Shown: piece after piece, positions 16,472 through 25,728 of the stretch
Layout: each line of letters opens with the position of its first letter
Numbering within the stretch: the stretch's first letter is position 1
Source of the DNA: Crossiella sp. CA-258035
GTDB taxonomy: Bacteria; Actinomycetota; Actinomycetes; Mycobacteriales; Pseudonocardiaceae
NCBI RefSeq assembly: GCF_030064675.1
Contig: NZ_CP116413.1
Coordinates: 6,728,001 to 6,792,000, forward strand
DNA: 64,000 nt
Direction of reading: 5' to 3'
The notes under the pieces: generated by a model
Told to the model about the DNA's origin: nothing
Databases searched by the model: none
What the model saw: the letters and a program-made list of their open reading frames with translations, nothing else
Program-made: the position numbers and the translations under genes

Positions 16472-17361
16472 CGGGCCGCCAGGTCGTCGCCGTAGAACAC
16501 CCAGCGCCGGGCCGAGCGGAACAGCAGCGCGGTGACCAGCGCGATCACCGCGAGCAGCACCCAGGCCATCGCGGCGGCGTAGCCCATCCGGAAGTCGCCG
16601 AAGCCGCGTTCGTAGAGGTAGAGGGTGTAGAACAGGGTCGCGTCGGCCGGTCCGCCGCGGCCGGAGCTGATGATGAACGCCGAGGTGAAGGCCTGGAAGG
16701 CGTGGATGGCCTCCAGCACCAGGTTGAAGAAGATCACCGGCGAGAGCACCGGGAGGACCACGCTGCGCAGCCGCCGCCACCAGCCGGCGCCGTCCACCGC
16801 GGCCGCGTCCAGCAGGTCCGGCGGGAGCTGCTGCAACCCGGCCAGGAAGATCACCATGGGCGCGCCGAACTGCCAGGCCGAGAGCAGCACCACCGCCCAC
16901 AGCGCCCAGTCCGGGTCGTCCACCCAGCTCGGCGTGCTGATGCCGAGGCCGGACAGCGCCGAGGGCACCGCGCCGCCGCGGTCGAACAGCGAGCGCCAGG
17001 CCAGCGCGAGGCCGACGCTGGCGCCCAGCAGCGAGGGCGCGTAGAAGGCCGAGCGGTAGAAGGCCTTTCCCCTGCCGCGCAAGGAGTTCAGCAGCAGCGC
17101 CACGGCCAGGGCGAGCAGCAGTTTCAGCGGCACCGACACCAGCACGTACTTCAACGTCACCAGCACCGCGGTGCGGTAGCGGTCGTCCTGGGTGAACAGC
17201 TCGACGTAGTTGTCCAGGCCAACCCAGCGCGGGGTCTCGAACAGGTTGTAGTCGGTGAAGGAGAGGTAGAGCGAGGCCGCCATCGGCAGCAGGGTCAGCG
17301 TGACCGCGCCGAGCAGCCAGGGCAGCAGGAACACCGCGGCCGGCCACGCGCGCTGCCGCAT
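16468..17361 (-). CDS. Carbohydrate ABC transporter permease, MalF type
   Basis: The 297-residue protein has a hydrophobic N-terminus (AAVFLLPWLLGAVTLTLLPMA) and six membrane segments. Its EAA loop, LDAAAVDGAGWWRRLRSVVLPVLSP, is present. It is the first gene of the operon, with a LacI-type operator 32 bp upstream of the start. A solute-binding protein gene would be expected just upstream in a typical sugar operon but is missing here, so the operon must use components encoded elsewhere. Confidence 0.93.
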   Translation of the reverse strand: MRQRAWPAAVFLLPWLLGAVTLTLLPMAASLYLSFTDYNLFETPRWVGLDNYVELFTQDDRYRTAVLVTLKYVLVSVPLKLLLALAVALLLNSLRGRGKAFYRSAFYAPSLLGASVGLALAWRSLFDRGGAVPSALSGLGISTPSWVDDPDWALWAVVLLSAWQFGAPMVIFLAGLQQLPPDLLDAAAVDGAGWWRRLRSVVLPVLSPVIFFNLVLEAIHAFQAFTSAFIISSGRGGPADATLFYTLYLYERGFGDFRMGYAAAMAWVLLAVIALVTALLFRSARRWVFYGDDLAAR

Positions 17362-17392
17362 GCTGCCCCCTCATCCGCCCGCCAGCCCGGAA

Positions 17393-17406
17393 TGAAAGCG
17401 TTTACA
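17393..17406. promoter_or_regulatory. LacI/CcpA-type operator upstream of the sugar permeases
   Basis: The 14-mer TGAAAGCGTTTACA fits the LacI-family consensus TGNAANCGNTNNCA and is nearly palindromic. No LacI regulator gene is in this window. Confidence 0.75.
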
Positions 17407-17447
17407 GAAGCGACGGTAAGCGGCTTCCGCCAGTGGTGTCAACAGCG

Positions 17448-17996
17448 TCAGCCGGCGATGGCGCGCAGCCAGGCGTCGACCTGGCGCTGGCCGCGCAGCC
17501 GCACCACGGGCAGCTCGGTCGGCAGCAGCTCCAGCACCTTGGCCCGCACCTTCGGATAGGTGGACCAGGCCCAGCGCACCACGTGCTCCGGATCGGTGAA
17601 GATGGTGCGCAGCGGCGGTTCCTCCTCCCCGTTCCACAGCTTCTCGCCGCGGCGGCGGCGCTGGTAGGTGCGCCAGGCGACCCGTTGGATCACCGTGCGC
17701 CGGGGGTGGTCCAGCCAGACCATCAGCTCGGCGCGTTCGGCCAGCAGCGGCCGCACCGAGTCGTACTGCCACTCGCAGACCCACTCATCGCTGGTGGCGA
17801 ACTCGGTGACCTCGGCAAGGAAGGTGGGCCGGGGAATCCACTGTGGACCGTGGTAGAGCGCGTCCAGCTCCACGGTCGGCAGTCCGAAGATCCGGCCCAG
17901 CTCGCCGACCATGGTGGTCTTGCCCGCGCCGGAGGCGCCGGCGACGAGGATGCGCTGGGGTTTCAGGTGAAGTGGCTCGTTCCACTGGAGCAACAC
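17448..17996 (-). CDS. P-loop kinase-like ATPase (FlaR/adenylate kinase-like)
   Basis: The 182-residue protein begins with a P-loop RILVAGASGAGKTTMVGELG, followed by an LDALYHGPQWIPRPTF segment and WCEWQYDSVRPLLAERAELMVWLDHPRR-type elements, typical of the small P-loop proteins annotated as DNA topology modulation (FlaR) or adenylate kinase-like. It probably binds a nucleotide; the substrate is unknown. The GTG at 17996 gives the usual family length; an in-frame TTG one codon later is an alternative. It is divergent from the small membrane-protein gene. Confidence 0.75.
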   Translation of the reverse strand: MLLQWNEPLHLKPQRILVAGASGAGKTTMVGELGRIFGLPTVELDALYHGPQWIPRPTFLAEVTEFATSDEWVCEWQYDSVRPLLAERAELMVWLDHPRRTVIQRVAWRTYQRRRRGEKLWNGEEEPPLRTIFTDPEHVVRWAWSTYPKVRAKVLELLPTELPVVRLRGQRQVDAWLRAIAG

Positions 17997-18056
17997 GGCG
18001 GGCAGCCTACTGCCGTACCCTGCGGTCACACGCCCTGGTACGAGGAGGCCGCTCGA

Positions 18057-18341
18057 ATGCGCCGCTGGTTGGTCGCCCTGCTGTCGGCGCTGGTCGCCTC
18101 CGGTGTCGGCGTCACCGTCAACGTCGCCACCGACCTGGGCACGAACGTGTGGGCGTGGGTGGCGCTGGGCGTGCTGACCCTGGCCGCGGCCGGGGTGGCG
18201 GTGTGGGCGCAGCGCGGCGAGCCCGAGGGGCGCGGCGGCACGCACAACTCGGTCACCGGCACGGTGCACGGCTCGGTGGTCCAGGCCGACACGGTGACCG
18301 GCGGGATCACCCTGGGCCGCCCCGAGGACCAGCAGCGCTGA
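18057..18341 (+). CDS. Small membrane protein with a RHIM-like (amyloid signalling) C-terminus
   Basis: The 94-residue protein has two hydrophobic segments (residues 4-26 and 32-50), then a hydrophilic tail containing NSVTGTVHGSVVQADTVTGG. The G-x-V-x-G-x-VVQA pattern resembles the RHIM-like amyloid signalling motifs described in bacterial NLR-linked proteins; RHIM has (V/I)Q(V/I/L/C)G, and the reading here is VVQAD. A strong ribosome site (GAGGAGG) supports the ATG at 18057. I infer that it may be a membrane partner or effector that oligomerises through the tail. It is not linked to a known defence gene on either side. Confidence 0.7.
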   Translation: MRRWLVALLSALVASGVGVTVNVATDLGTNVWAWVALGVLTLAAAGVAVWAQRGEPEGRGGTHNSVTGTVHGSVVQADTVTGGITLGRPEDQQR

Positions 18342-18367
18342 CCCGCGGGGCGACCCTCCGGGGTCAG
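18338..18367. terminator. Bidirectional hairpin between convergent genes
   Basis: A 7-bp stem CTGACCC/GGGTCAG (18338-18344 and 18361-18367) overlaps the stop codons of both the small membrane-protein gene and polA. Confidence 0.5.
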
Positions 18368-21063
18368 TGCGCGGCCTCGTCCCAGGAGTGGCCGACGCCG
18401 ACCGAGACGTCCAGCGGCACGTCCAGCTGGTAGGCGTTGCCCATGTGCTCGCGGACCAGCGCCTCCACCGCCGCCCGCTCGCCGTCGGCGATCTCCAGCA
18501 CGAGCTCGTCGTGCACCTGCAGCAGCATCCGGGAGCGCAGGTCGGAGGCGGAGATGGCCTGGTGCACGCCCAGCATGGCCACCTTGATGATGTCGGCGGC
18601 GCTGCCCTGGATGGGCGCGTTGAGGGCCATCCGCTCGGCCATCTCGCGGCGCTGCCGGTTGTCGCTGTTGAGGTCGGGCAGGTAGCGGCGGCGGCCGAGG
18701 ATGGTCTCGGTGTAGCCGTCCCGGCGCGCCTTCTCCACGATCTCGTTGAGGTAGTCGCGGACGCCGCCGAAGCGGGCGAAGTAGGCGTCCATCTGGGCGC
18801 GGGACTCCTCGGCGGAGATCCGCAGCTGCTGGGCCAGGCCGTAGACCGACAGGCCGTAGGCCAGGCCGTAGGACATGGCCTTGACCCGGCGGCGCTGCTC
18901 GCCGGTGACCTCCCCGGTGGGCACGTCGAAGGCCTGGGCGGCGACGTAGGTGTGCAGGTCCTCGCCGGAGTTGAACGCCGCGATTAGGCCCGCGTCCTTG
19001 GACAGGTGGGCCATGATGCGCATCTCGATCTGGCTGTAGTCGGCGGTCATCAGCTCGGCGTAGCCGCCGCCGACCACGAAGGCCCGCCGGATGGTGCGGC
19101 CCTCCTCGGTGCGGATCGGGATGTTCTGCAGGTTCGGCTCGGTGGAGGACAGCCGTCCGGTGGCCGCGATCATCTGGTTGAACGTGGTGTGGATGCGGCC
19201 GTCGTCGGAGACCGACTTGAGCAGCCCGTCCACCGTGGTCTTCAGCCGGGTGGCGTCCCGGTGCTCGAGCAGGTGCGCCATGAACGGGTGCTGGGTGTCC
19301 TCGTAGAGCTTCTGCAGCGCCTCGGCGTCGGTGGTGTAGCCGGTCTTGGTGCGCTTGGTCTTGGGCATGTTCAGCTCGTCGAAGAGCACCACCTGCAGCT
19401 GCTTGGGCGAGCCGAGGTTGATCTCCTTGCCGATCACCCCGTAGGCGTCCTGGGCGGCCTGCTTGACCCGGCCGGCGAAGTGCGCCTCCAGCTCGGTGAG
19501 CAGGTCGTCGTCCACCGCGATGCCGACCATCTCCAGCTCGGCCAGCACGCCCAGCAGCGGCAGCTCCAGCTCGGCGAGCAGCCGGGACCCGCCGGTGCGC
19601 TCCAGCTCCTCATCCAGCGCGCCGGCCAGCTCGGCCACCGCGCGGGCCCGCAGGATCTCCTTGGTGGCGGCCTTGGCCGCGGTCTCGCTCTCGTCCTCCA
19701 GCAGGGACAGCTGGCCGTCCTCGCCCGCGTCGTCCACCCGGAGCTCGCGCTGCAGGTAGCGCAGCACCAGGTCGCCGAGGTCGAAGGAGCGCTGCCCGGG
19801 CCGGACCAGGTAGGCGGCCAGCGCGGTGTCGGAGGTGAGCCCGTTGAGCGTCCAGCCACGGGCGCGCAGGGCGTACAGCGGCCCCTTGACGTCGTGCGCG
19901 GCCTTGGGCGCTTCGGCGTCGGCGAGCCAGGCGGTGAGCGCCTCGTCGTCCTCGGGGGTCAGCGCGGTCACGTCTGCGAACGCGCCCTGCCCGTCCACAG
20001 TGGACAGCGCGATGCCGGTCAGGTCGCCGGTGCCGCGGCCCCAGGCGCCCACAAAGGACAGTCCGAGCCGCCCGCCGCGCCCGTGCTCGGCCAGCCAGGC
20101 GCCGAGCGCACCGGGCGCCAGGGTCTCGCCGGTGACCTCGAAGCCTTCCTCCGCCTCGGGTTCGGCGGTGGACAGGGTGGCGAACAGGCGCTCGCGCAGC
20201 ACCCGGAACTCCAGCTCGTCGAACAGCCGGTGCACCGCGTCCCGGTCCCAGGACCGCGCGGCCAGGTCGGCCACCCCGACCGGCAGCTCCACATCCCGGA
20301 CCAGCTCGGTGAGCCGCCGGTTGAGCAGCACCGCGTCCAGGTTCGCCCGCAGGTTCTCCCCCGCCTTGCCCTTGACCTCGTCCACCCGGTCCACCAGGCC
20401 GTTGAGCGAACCGAACTCCTGGATCCACTTGGTGACGGTCTTCTCCCCCACGCCGGGGATCTTGGGCAGGTTGTCCGAGGGGTCGCCCCGCAGCGCCGCG
20501 AAGTCCGGGTACTGGTTGGGCGAGAGCCCGTACTTGGCCTGCACCGCCTCCGGGGTGTACCTGGTCAGCTCGGAGACGCCCTTGACCGGGTACAACACGG
20601 TCGTCTTGGCAGTGACGAGTTGGAGCGCGTCCCGGTCCCCGGTACAGATGAGCACCTCGAACCCGTCCGCCTCCGCCTGGGTGGTCAGCGTGGCGATCAG
20701 GTCGTCGGCCTCGTAGTTGTCCTTGCTCAGGAACGGGATGGCCAGCGCGGTGAGCACTTCCTGGATGAGGCTGACCTGCCCGCGGAACTCATCCGGCGTG
20801 GCGCTGCGAGTGGCCTTGTACTCGGCGTAGGCCTCGGTCCGGAAGGTGACCCGGGAGACGTCGAAGGCGACCGCGATGTGCGACGGCTGCTCATCCCGCA
20901 GGAGGTTGATGAGCATCGAGGTGAACCCGTACACCGCGTTGGTGGTCTGCCCCGTCGCGGTCTGGAAGTTCTCCTTGGGCAGGGCGAAGAAGGCCCGGTA
21001 GGCCATCGAGTGCCCATCGATCAGCAACAGTCGGCGCGCGTCAAGGCGGTCGGGTTGGGTCAC
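18364..21063 (-). CDS. polA: DNA polymerase I
   Basis: The 899-residue protein has an N-terminal 5'-3' exonuclease domain (LLLIDGHSMAYRAFFALP; NYEADDLIATL), a middle domain where the 3'-5' exonuclease would lie, and a C-terminal polymerase domain with DYSQIEMRIMAHLSKD (motif A), RRRVKAMSYGLAYGLS (motif B) and QVHDELVLEI (motif C). It fills gaps in repair and matures Okazaki fragments. The usual proofreading aspartates are not apparent in the middle domain, as in many actinobacterial enzymes. A GTG start is used; it is divergent from the thioesterase gene. Confidence 0.98.
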   Translation of the reverse strand: MTQPDRLDARRLLLIDGHSMAYRAFFALPKENFQTATGQTTNAVYGFTSMLINLLRDEQPSHIAVAFDVSRVTFRTEAYAEYKATRSATPDEFRGQVSLIQEVLTALAIPFLSKDNYEADDLIATLTTQAEADGFEVLICTGDRDALQLVTAKTTVLYPVKGVSELTRYTPEAVQAKYGLSPNQYPDFAALRGDPSDNLPKIPGVGEKTVTKWIQEFGSLNGLVDRVDEVKGKAGENLRANLDAVLLNRRLTELVRDVELPVGVADLAARSWDRDAVHRLFDELEFRVLRERLFATLSTAEPEAEEGFEVTGETLAPGALGAWLAEHGRGGRLGLSFVGAWGRGTGDLTGIALSTVDGQGAFADVTALTPEDDEALTAWLADAEAPKAAHDVKGPLYALRARGWTLNGLTSDTALAAYLVRPGQRSFDLGDLVLRYLQRELRVDDAGEDGQLSLLEDESETAAKAATKEILRARAVAELAGALDEELERTGGSRLLAELELPLLGVLAELEMVGIAVDDDLLTELEAHFAGRVKQAAQDAYGVIGKEINLGSPKQLQVVLFDELNMPKTKRTKTGYTTDAEALQKLYEDTQHPFMAHLLEHRDATRLKTTVDGLLKSVSDDGRIHTTFNQMIAATGRLSSTEPNLQNIPIRTEEGRTIRRAFVVGGGYAELMTADYSQIEMRIMAHLSKDAGLIAAFNSGEDLHTYVAAQAFDVPTGEVTGEQRRRVKAMSYGLAYGLSVYGLAQQLRISAEESRAQMDAYFARFGGVRDYLNEIVEKARRDGYTETILGRRRYLPDLNSDNRQRREMAERMALNAPIQGSAADIIKVAMLGVHQAISASDLRSRMLLQVHDELVLEIADGERAAVEALVREHMGNAYQLDVPLDVSVGVGHSWDEAAH

Positions 21064-21131
21064 GGCGGCGAGTCTAAGGTGACGGTACGACGTTCCCCGC
21101 GCCCCCCGCGCGCGGACACCCCTGAAAGGTG

Positions 21132-21560
21132 ATGGTGAGCCTGGTGAGCACGGTCGACCTGAGCAACTTCCCCGCCGGACAGCTCACCGAGAAAATGGGC
21201 ATCCAGATCACCTCCTGGGACGCGGAGAAGCTGGTCGGCACGATGCCGATCGAAGGCAACCGGCAGCCCTACGGCCTGCTGCACGGCGGCGCGAGCGCGG
21301 TACTGGCGGAAACCCTGGGCTCAGTGGCGGCGGCACTGCACGCGGCGCCGGAGCGGATCGCGCTGGGCCTGGAACTGGCCTGCACGCATCACCGGGCCGG
21401 GCGGGAAGGGATCGTGACCGGGGTGTGCACGCCGCTGCACCGGGGGAAGACGACGGCGACGTTCGAGATCGTCATCAGCGATGAAGACGGGCACCGGCTG
21501 TGCACGGCGAAGCTGACCTGCATTCTGCGGGAGCGGCCGCCCGGGGACCCGAAGAACTGA
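21132..21560 (+). CDS. PaaI-type hotdog thioesterase
   Basis: The 142-residue protein has a hotdog fold typical of the PaaI/YbgC thioesterases: QPYGLLHGGASAVLAETLGSVAA is the conserved HGG core, with the acidic residue following in the helix. Such enzymes hydrolyse acyl-CoA esters, often aromatic ones. The start is uncertain among GTG 21129, ATG 21132, GTG 21135 and GTG 21144; a GAAAGG ribosome site at 21124-21129 favours 21135. It is next to polA, as in several actinomycetes, but functionally unrelated. Confidence 0.9.
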   Translation: MVSLVSTVDLSNFPAGQLTEKMGIQITSWDAEKLVGTMPIEGNRQPYGLLHGGASAVLAETLGSVAAALHAAPERIALGLELACTHHRAGREGIVTGVCTPLHRGKTTATFEIVISDEDGHRLCTAKLTCILRERPPGDPKN

Positions 21561-21614
21561 CTTCCGGCGGGGGTTGAAAACCCACAAAGTGGGCCTCTCG
21601 TCTTCTCCGTACGG

Positions 21615-21724
21615 CCTGGAGACCGCGCACCGCATCCCAGCGAGCAGACGCTCACAGCAACCGCCACCAAGGCCACTCAACGCAACGGCGGCTGCTCGCT
21701 GGGATGCGGTGTGATGTCTCCAGG
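21615..21724. repeat. Large interrupted inverted repeat
   Basis: The inner arms 21628-21647 and 21692-21711 are 20 nt, perfectly complementary. The outer arms 21615-21623 and 21716-21724 are 9 nt, also complementary, with four mismatched bases between inner and outer arms on each side and a 44-nt loop. No gene is inside. It is downstream of the thioesterase gene and converges on the livF end. It could be a small palindromic mobile repeat or a structured RNA. Confidence 0.8.
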
Positions 21725-21794
21725 TTGACGGGCATGGGGAACCTCAAGACTTCGGACAGGTTCTCGAAAAGCCAGCCCGGCCGCGTCAATGACA

Positions 21795-21833
21795 ACGGCT
21801 GGCCGCGCCACAACGGGAATCGCGGCCAGCCGT
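21795..21833. terminator. Terminator of the liv operon
   Basis: The arms ACGGCTGGCCGCG (21795-21807) and its complement (21821-21833) form a 13-bp stem with a 13-nt loop, 27 bp after the livF stop codon. Confidence 0.75.
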
Positions 21834-21860
21834 CATCCACAACCGGCGTACTCCGGCGGC

Positions 21861-22574
21861 CTAAGCCACCCCGAGATAAGCCTCCTTGATCGACGGGTCG
21901 GCCAGCAGCTCCGCCCCCGTGCCCTCCTTCACGATCCGCCCGGTCTCCAGCACATAACCCCGGTGCGCCCGGCTCAGCGCCTGCTGCGCGTTCTGCTCCA
22001 CCAGCAGCACCGTGGTGCCCTGCTGGTTGATCTCCCGGATGATCCGGAAGATCTGCTGGATGAACTGCGGGGCCAGGCCCATCGACGGCTCGTCCAGCAG
22101 CAGCAGCCTCGGCCTGGCCATCAGCGCGCGGCCGATGGCGACCATCTGCTGCTCGCCGCCGGACATGGTGCCGCCGACCTGGTTCTTGCGTTCGGCCAGG
22201 CGCGGGAACAGCTCGAAGACCCGCTCGTAGTCCTCGGCGATGGCCGCCTTGTCCTTGCGGGTGTAGCAGCCCATGCCCAGGTTCTCCAGCACCGTCATGC
22301 CGGGGAAGACGCCCCGGCCCTCCGGCGACTGGCAGATGCCGCGGACGACGCGCAGGTCGGCGCGCAGCTTGGAGATGTCCTGGCCGTCGAAGGTGATCGT
22401 GCCGCCGGAGAGCGGGCGGACGCCGCTGATCGCGCGCATGGTGGTGGACTTGCCCGCGCCGTTGGCGCCGATCAGGCTGACGATCTCACCTGGCTCGACG
22501 CGCAGGCTGATCCCGGCCAGCGCCTGGATCCGGCCGTAGTGCACGGAGACGTTGTTCAGCTCAAGCAGCGCCAT
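21861..22574 (-). CDS. livF: Branched-chain amino acid ABC transporter ATPase
   Basis: The 237-residue LivF-type ATPase has Walker A GANGAGKSTT, the signature MSGGEQQMVAIGRALM, and Walker B LLLLDEPSMGLAP. It is the second ATPase of the high-affinity Leu/Ile/Val import system and the last gene of the liv operon. It overlaps livG by 14 nt. The operon has the usual order: substrate-binding protein, livH, livM, livG, livF. Confidence 0.95.
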   Translation of the reverse strand: MALLELNNVSVHYGRIQALAGISLRVEPGEIVSLIGANGAGKSTTMRAISGVRPLSGGTITFDGQDISKLRADLRVVRGICQSPEGRGVFPGMTVLENLGMGCYTRKDKAAIAEDYERVFELFPRLAERKNQVGGTMSGGEQQMVAIGRALMARPRLLLLDEPSMGLAPQFIQQIFRIIREINQQGTTVLLVEQNAQQALSRAHRGYVLETGRIVKEGTGAELLADPSIKEAYLGVA

Positions 22575-23484
22575 CGTCGGGCACCCCCAAGTAGGCAGCG
22601 ATCACGGCCGGGTTGTCCCGGATCTCGGCTGGCAGGCCCTCGGCGATCTTCTTGCCGAACTCCAGCACCACGATCCGGTCCGTGACGCCCATGACCAGCT
22701 TCATGTCGTGCTCGATGAGCAGCACGGTGTACCCGTCGTCGCGGATCTTGCGGATGAGCCCCATCAGCTCTTCCTTCTCCGCCGGGTTGAACCCCGCCGC
22801 CGGCTCATCCAGGCACAGCAGCTTCGGCTCGGTGGCCAGTGCCCTGGCGATCTCCAGCCTGCGCTGGTAGCCGTAGGGCAGGTTCTTCGCCTTCTCCGCG
22901 GCGCGGTCGGCGATGCCGACGAACTCCAGCAGCGCCATGGCCTTCTCCACCGCGGACTTCTCCTCGGCGTGGTGCCTCGGCAGCCGGAGCAGGGCGCCGA
23001 GCACGCTGGTCTTGTGCCGCGCGTCGGTGCCCACGACCACGTTCTCCAGCGCGGTCATCTCGCCGAAGAGGCGGATGTTCTGGAAGGTGCGGGCGATGCC
23101 GAGCCGGGTGATCTGGAAGCGCTTGCGCTTGCCGATCGGCTTGCCCTCCAGCAGCACCTGGCCGCTGGTGGGCCGGTAGACCCCGGTCATCGCGTTGAAG
23201 CAGGTGGTCTTGCCCGCGCCGTTGGGGCCGATGAGCCCGAGGATCTCGCCGCGGCGGATCTCGAAGTTCACCCCGTCCAGGGCCACCAGGCCGCCGAAGC
23301 GCATGGTGACCTCGTCCAGCTTGAGCAGGGTGTCCCCGACCTCGACCGCGATGTCCCGGTCGGCGGCGACCGCCTCGGCCACCTCGGCCTCGTGCGCGGC
23401 CCGCTCCTCCGGAGTCATCCGCTCCAGTTCGGCGACCAGACCGCCCTCGACGACCGGTTCGTCGTCGCGCTTGTCCGCGCTCAC
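22561..23484 (-). CDS. livG: Branched-chain amino acid ABC transporter ATPase
   Basis: The 307-residue LivG ATPase has Walker [26 protein letters not shown] as the degenerate signature usual for LivG, and Walker [14 protein letters not shown]. It has an acidic N-terminal extension of about 50 residues ([20 protein letters not shown]) before the ATPase domain, absent from enteric LivG. The GTG at 23484 overlaps the livM stop (GTGA). Confidence 0.95.
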   Translation of the reverse strand: MSADKRDDEPVVEGGLVAELERMTPEERAAHEAEVAEAVAADRDIAVEVGDTLLKLDEVTMRFGGLVALDGVNFEIRRGEILGLIGPNGAGKTTCFNAMTGVYRPTSGQVLLEGKPIGKRKRFQITRLGIARTFQNIRLFGEMTALENVVVGTDARHKTSVLGALLRLPRHHAEEKSAVEKAMALLEFVGIADRAAEKAKNLPYGYQRRLEIARALATEPKLLCLDEPAAGFNPAEKEELMGLIRKIRDDGYTVLLIEHDMKLVMGVTDRIVVLEFGKKIAEGLPAEIRDNPAVIAAYLGVPDDGAA

Positions 23485-24623
23485 CCCTGCACCCCCTTCT
23501 TCGAGTCGAGCATCGAGCTCTCCGTGGCGATCTGCTCCGGTTTGCCCAGCAGCTTCTGGTAAGCCTGCCTGCCCCTGGCCAGCAGCCGCTGCCGCGCGCC
23601 CAGCAGACCCTGCGGGCGGAACAGCATCAGCACGATCAGCGCGATACCGAAGATCAGGTACTTGTACTCGGCGATCTCCTGGAACCTGTCCGGCAGGTAG
23701 GAGATCACGAAGGCGCCCAGGATGACGCCGACCTTGTTGCCCGATCCGCCGAGCACCACCGCGGCCAGGAACAGCACCGAGGTGACCACGTCGAACTTCT
23801 GGTTGTTCACGAACCCGATCTGGCCCGCGTACAACACCCCGGACAGGCCGCCGATCGCGGCGCCGATGGCGAAGGCCCACAGCTTGAACTTGAACGTGGG
23901 CACGCCCATGATCTCCGCGGCGTCCTCGTCCTCCCTGATCGCGATCCAGGCCCGGCCGACCCGGCTGCGCTCCAGGTTCCCGACCAGCACCAGCACCACG
24001 ATGATGATCGAGATGGTCAGCCAGTACCACGGGGTGCCGTTGGTGGAGTTGAACACCGAGGCGCCCGCGGCGTTCTCCAGCTCCGGCCTGCCGACGTCCT
24101 GGAAGCCGCGGTTGCCGCGCAGCCCCGGCACGTTGTCGGCCAGCAGCCGGACGATCTCGCCGAAGCCGAGGGTGACGATGGCCAGGTAGTCCCCGCGCAG
24201 CCGCAGTGTCGGTGTGCCCAGCAGCACGCCGGAGACCATGGTCACCAGCATCGCCACCGGGATCACCGCGATCCACGGGTAGTCCCAGCGCAGCGGGGAC
24301 TCCGGCGAGGTCAGCAGCGCCGCGACGTAGGCGCCGACGGCGAAGAAGCCGACGTAGCCGAGGTCGAGCAGACCGGCCTGGCCGACCACCACGTTGAGCC
24401 CGATCGCGATCAGCGCGAAGCGGGCCGCGTTGAACAGCGCGATCTGGAAGTCGGTGCCCGGCTCGGTGGTCAGCAGCGGCGGGTTGAGCAGCGGCAGCAG
24501 GTACAGGAATGCCACCAGCGGGATGAGCACACCCCACTGCTGGAAGCGGCTCAGGCCGTTCCACCAGTCACGCACGCGCTGGCCGAAGGGCACGGCCGCG
24601 GTCTTCTCGTGTTGTGCGTTCAT
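23481..24623 (-). CDS. livM: Branched-chain amino acid ABC transporter permease
   Basis: The 380-residue membrane protein has about ten hydrophobic segments and the LivM signature ([36 protein letters not shown]). The ATG at 24623 overlaps the livH stop by 4 nt. It forms the channel with LivH. Confidence 0.95.
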   Translation of the reverse strand: MNAQHEKTAAVPFGQRVRDWWNGLSRFQQWGVLIPLVAFLYLLPLLNPPLLTTEPGTDFQIALFNAARFALIAIGLNVVVGQAGLLDLGYVGFFAVGAYVAALLTSPESPLRWDYPWIAVIPVAMLVTMVSGVLLGTPTLRLRGDYLAIVTLGFGEIVRLLADNVPGLRGNRGFQDVGRPELENAAGASVFNSTNGTPWYWLTISIIIVVLVLVGNLERSRVGRAWIAIREDEDAAEIMGVPTFKFKLWAFAIGAAIGGLSGVLYAGQIGFVNNQKFDVVTSVLFLAAVVLGGSGNKVGVILGAFVISYLPDRFQEIAEYKYLIFGIALIVLMLFRPQGLLGARQRLLARGRQAYQKLLGKPEQIATESSMLDSKKGVQG

Positions 24624-25630
24624 ACCCGTGCCTTCCCGAGGGACTCGCCGAGGATGCCGGTGGGCCGGAACATCAGGACCACGATCAGCAGCACGAACGC
24701 GACCACGTCGCGCCACTGCCCGCCGAAGAGCGACTGTCCGTAGTTCTCCACCACACCCAGCAGCAGGCCGCCGAGCACCGCCCCCCGCAGGTTACCGATC
24801 CCGCCGAGGACCGCGGCGGTGAAGGCCTTGAGCCCCAACAGGAATCCACCGGTGTAGATGACACCCGATGGGATCTGCATGACGTAGAACAACGCGGCGG
24901 CGCCGGCCAGCAGGCCGCCGATGAGGAAGGTCACCATGATGACCCGCTCCCGGTTGACGCCCATCAGCGTGGCGGTGGTCGGGTCCTGCGCCACCGCGCG
25001 GATGCCGCGGCCGAGCCTGCTGCGCCTGATGAAGGCGTCCGCGACGAACATCAGCACCAGCGCGGCGACGAAGACGATGATCTGCACGTTGGTGACCCGC
25101 GCGCCGAAGATCTCGAACTGGGTGGTGGGCCGGATGATGCGGATCGCGCCCTCGGCGTTGCCGCCACGCCAGACGAAGAAGATCTGCTGCAGCACGAAGG
25201 ACGCGCCGATCGCGGTGATCAGGAAGACCAGCGAGGGCGCGTTCCGCTTGCGCAGCGGTCGATAGGCGACGCGTTCCAGGATCACCGCCACCGCGCCGGA
25301 GACGAGCATGCCGACCCCGATGGCCAGCGCCAGCGTGCCGATGATCTCCCCCGTGCCCAGCGCGGGCGTCGGTCCCGGCTTGAAGCCGAGCGCGTCGAAG
25401 GTGAACCAGATGCCGAAGGCGCCCGCGATGAACACCTCGGAGTGCGCGAAGTTGATGAGCCGCAGCACGCCGTAGACGAGGGTGTAGCCCAGCGCCATGA
25501 GCGCGTAGATACTGCCGTAGGACAAGCCGTCCACGGTGTTGGCCCAGAAGTTCTCCAGCAGCAGGTCAACGTTGAAGCCGATTCCGCTTCCCGAGTCCTG
25601 CGCGAGAACTGTGCCTAGTTGCTGAATCAC
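24620..25630 (-). CDS. livH: Branched-chain amino acid ABC transporter permease
   Basis: The 336-residue LivH permease shows TVDGLSYGSIYALMALGYTL at its start and the ALGYTLVYGVLRLINFAHSE sequence typical of LivH. The GTG at 25630 (MIQQLGTVLAQ) has a GGGCGGA ribosome site. A hairpin between it and the binding-protein gene suggests that the permeases and ATPases are made in smaller amounts than the binding protein. Confidence 0.95.
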   Translation of the reverse strand: MIQQLGTVLAQDSGSGIGFNVDLLLENFWANTVDGLSYGSIYALMALGYTLVYGVLRLINFAHSEVFIAGAFGIWFTFDALGFKPGPTPALGTGEIIGTLALAIGVGMLVSGAVAVILERVAYRPLRKRNAPSLVFLITAIGASFVLQQIFFVWRGGNAEGAIRIIRPTTQFEIFGARVTNVQIIVFVAALVLMFVADAFIRRSRLGRGIRAVAQDPTTATLMGVNRERVIMVTFLIGGLLAGAAALFYVMQIPSGVIYTGGFLLGLKAFTAAVLGGIGNLRGAVLGGLLLGVVENYGQSLFGGQWRDVVAFVLLIVVLMFRPTGILGESLGKARV

Positions 25631-25660
25631 AGATCCGCCCGTTTCTTGCGGTGCATACGC

Positions 25661-25706
25661 CTGGGGCACGGATATACGCAGGCGAATGCGTGCATCCGTG
25701 CCCCAG
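25661..25706 (-). terminator. Hairpin between the binding-protein gene and livH
   Basis: A perfect 13-bp stem (25661-25673 and 25694-25706) with a 20-nt loop lies in the 98-bp gap downstream of the substrate-binding protein gene. It likely attenuates read-through into livH. Confidence 0.75.
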
Positions 25707-25728
25707 TGCGGTGAACTGTCAGGTCGGG

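Noticed and set aside
21704-21889. 61-residue frame over the inverted repeat
   Set aside because: It is a chance frame through the hairpin and the livF end, without a ribosome site.
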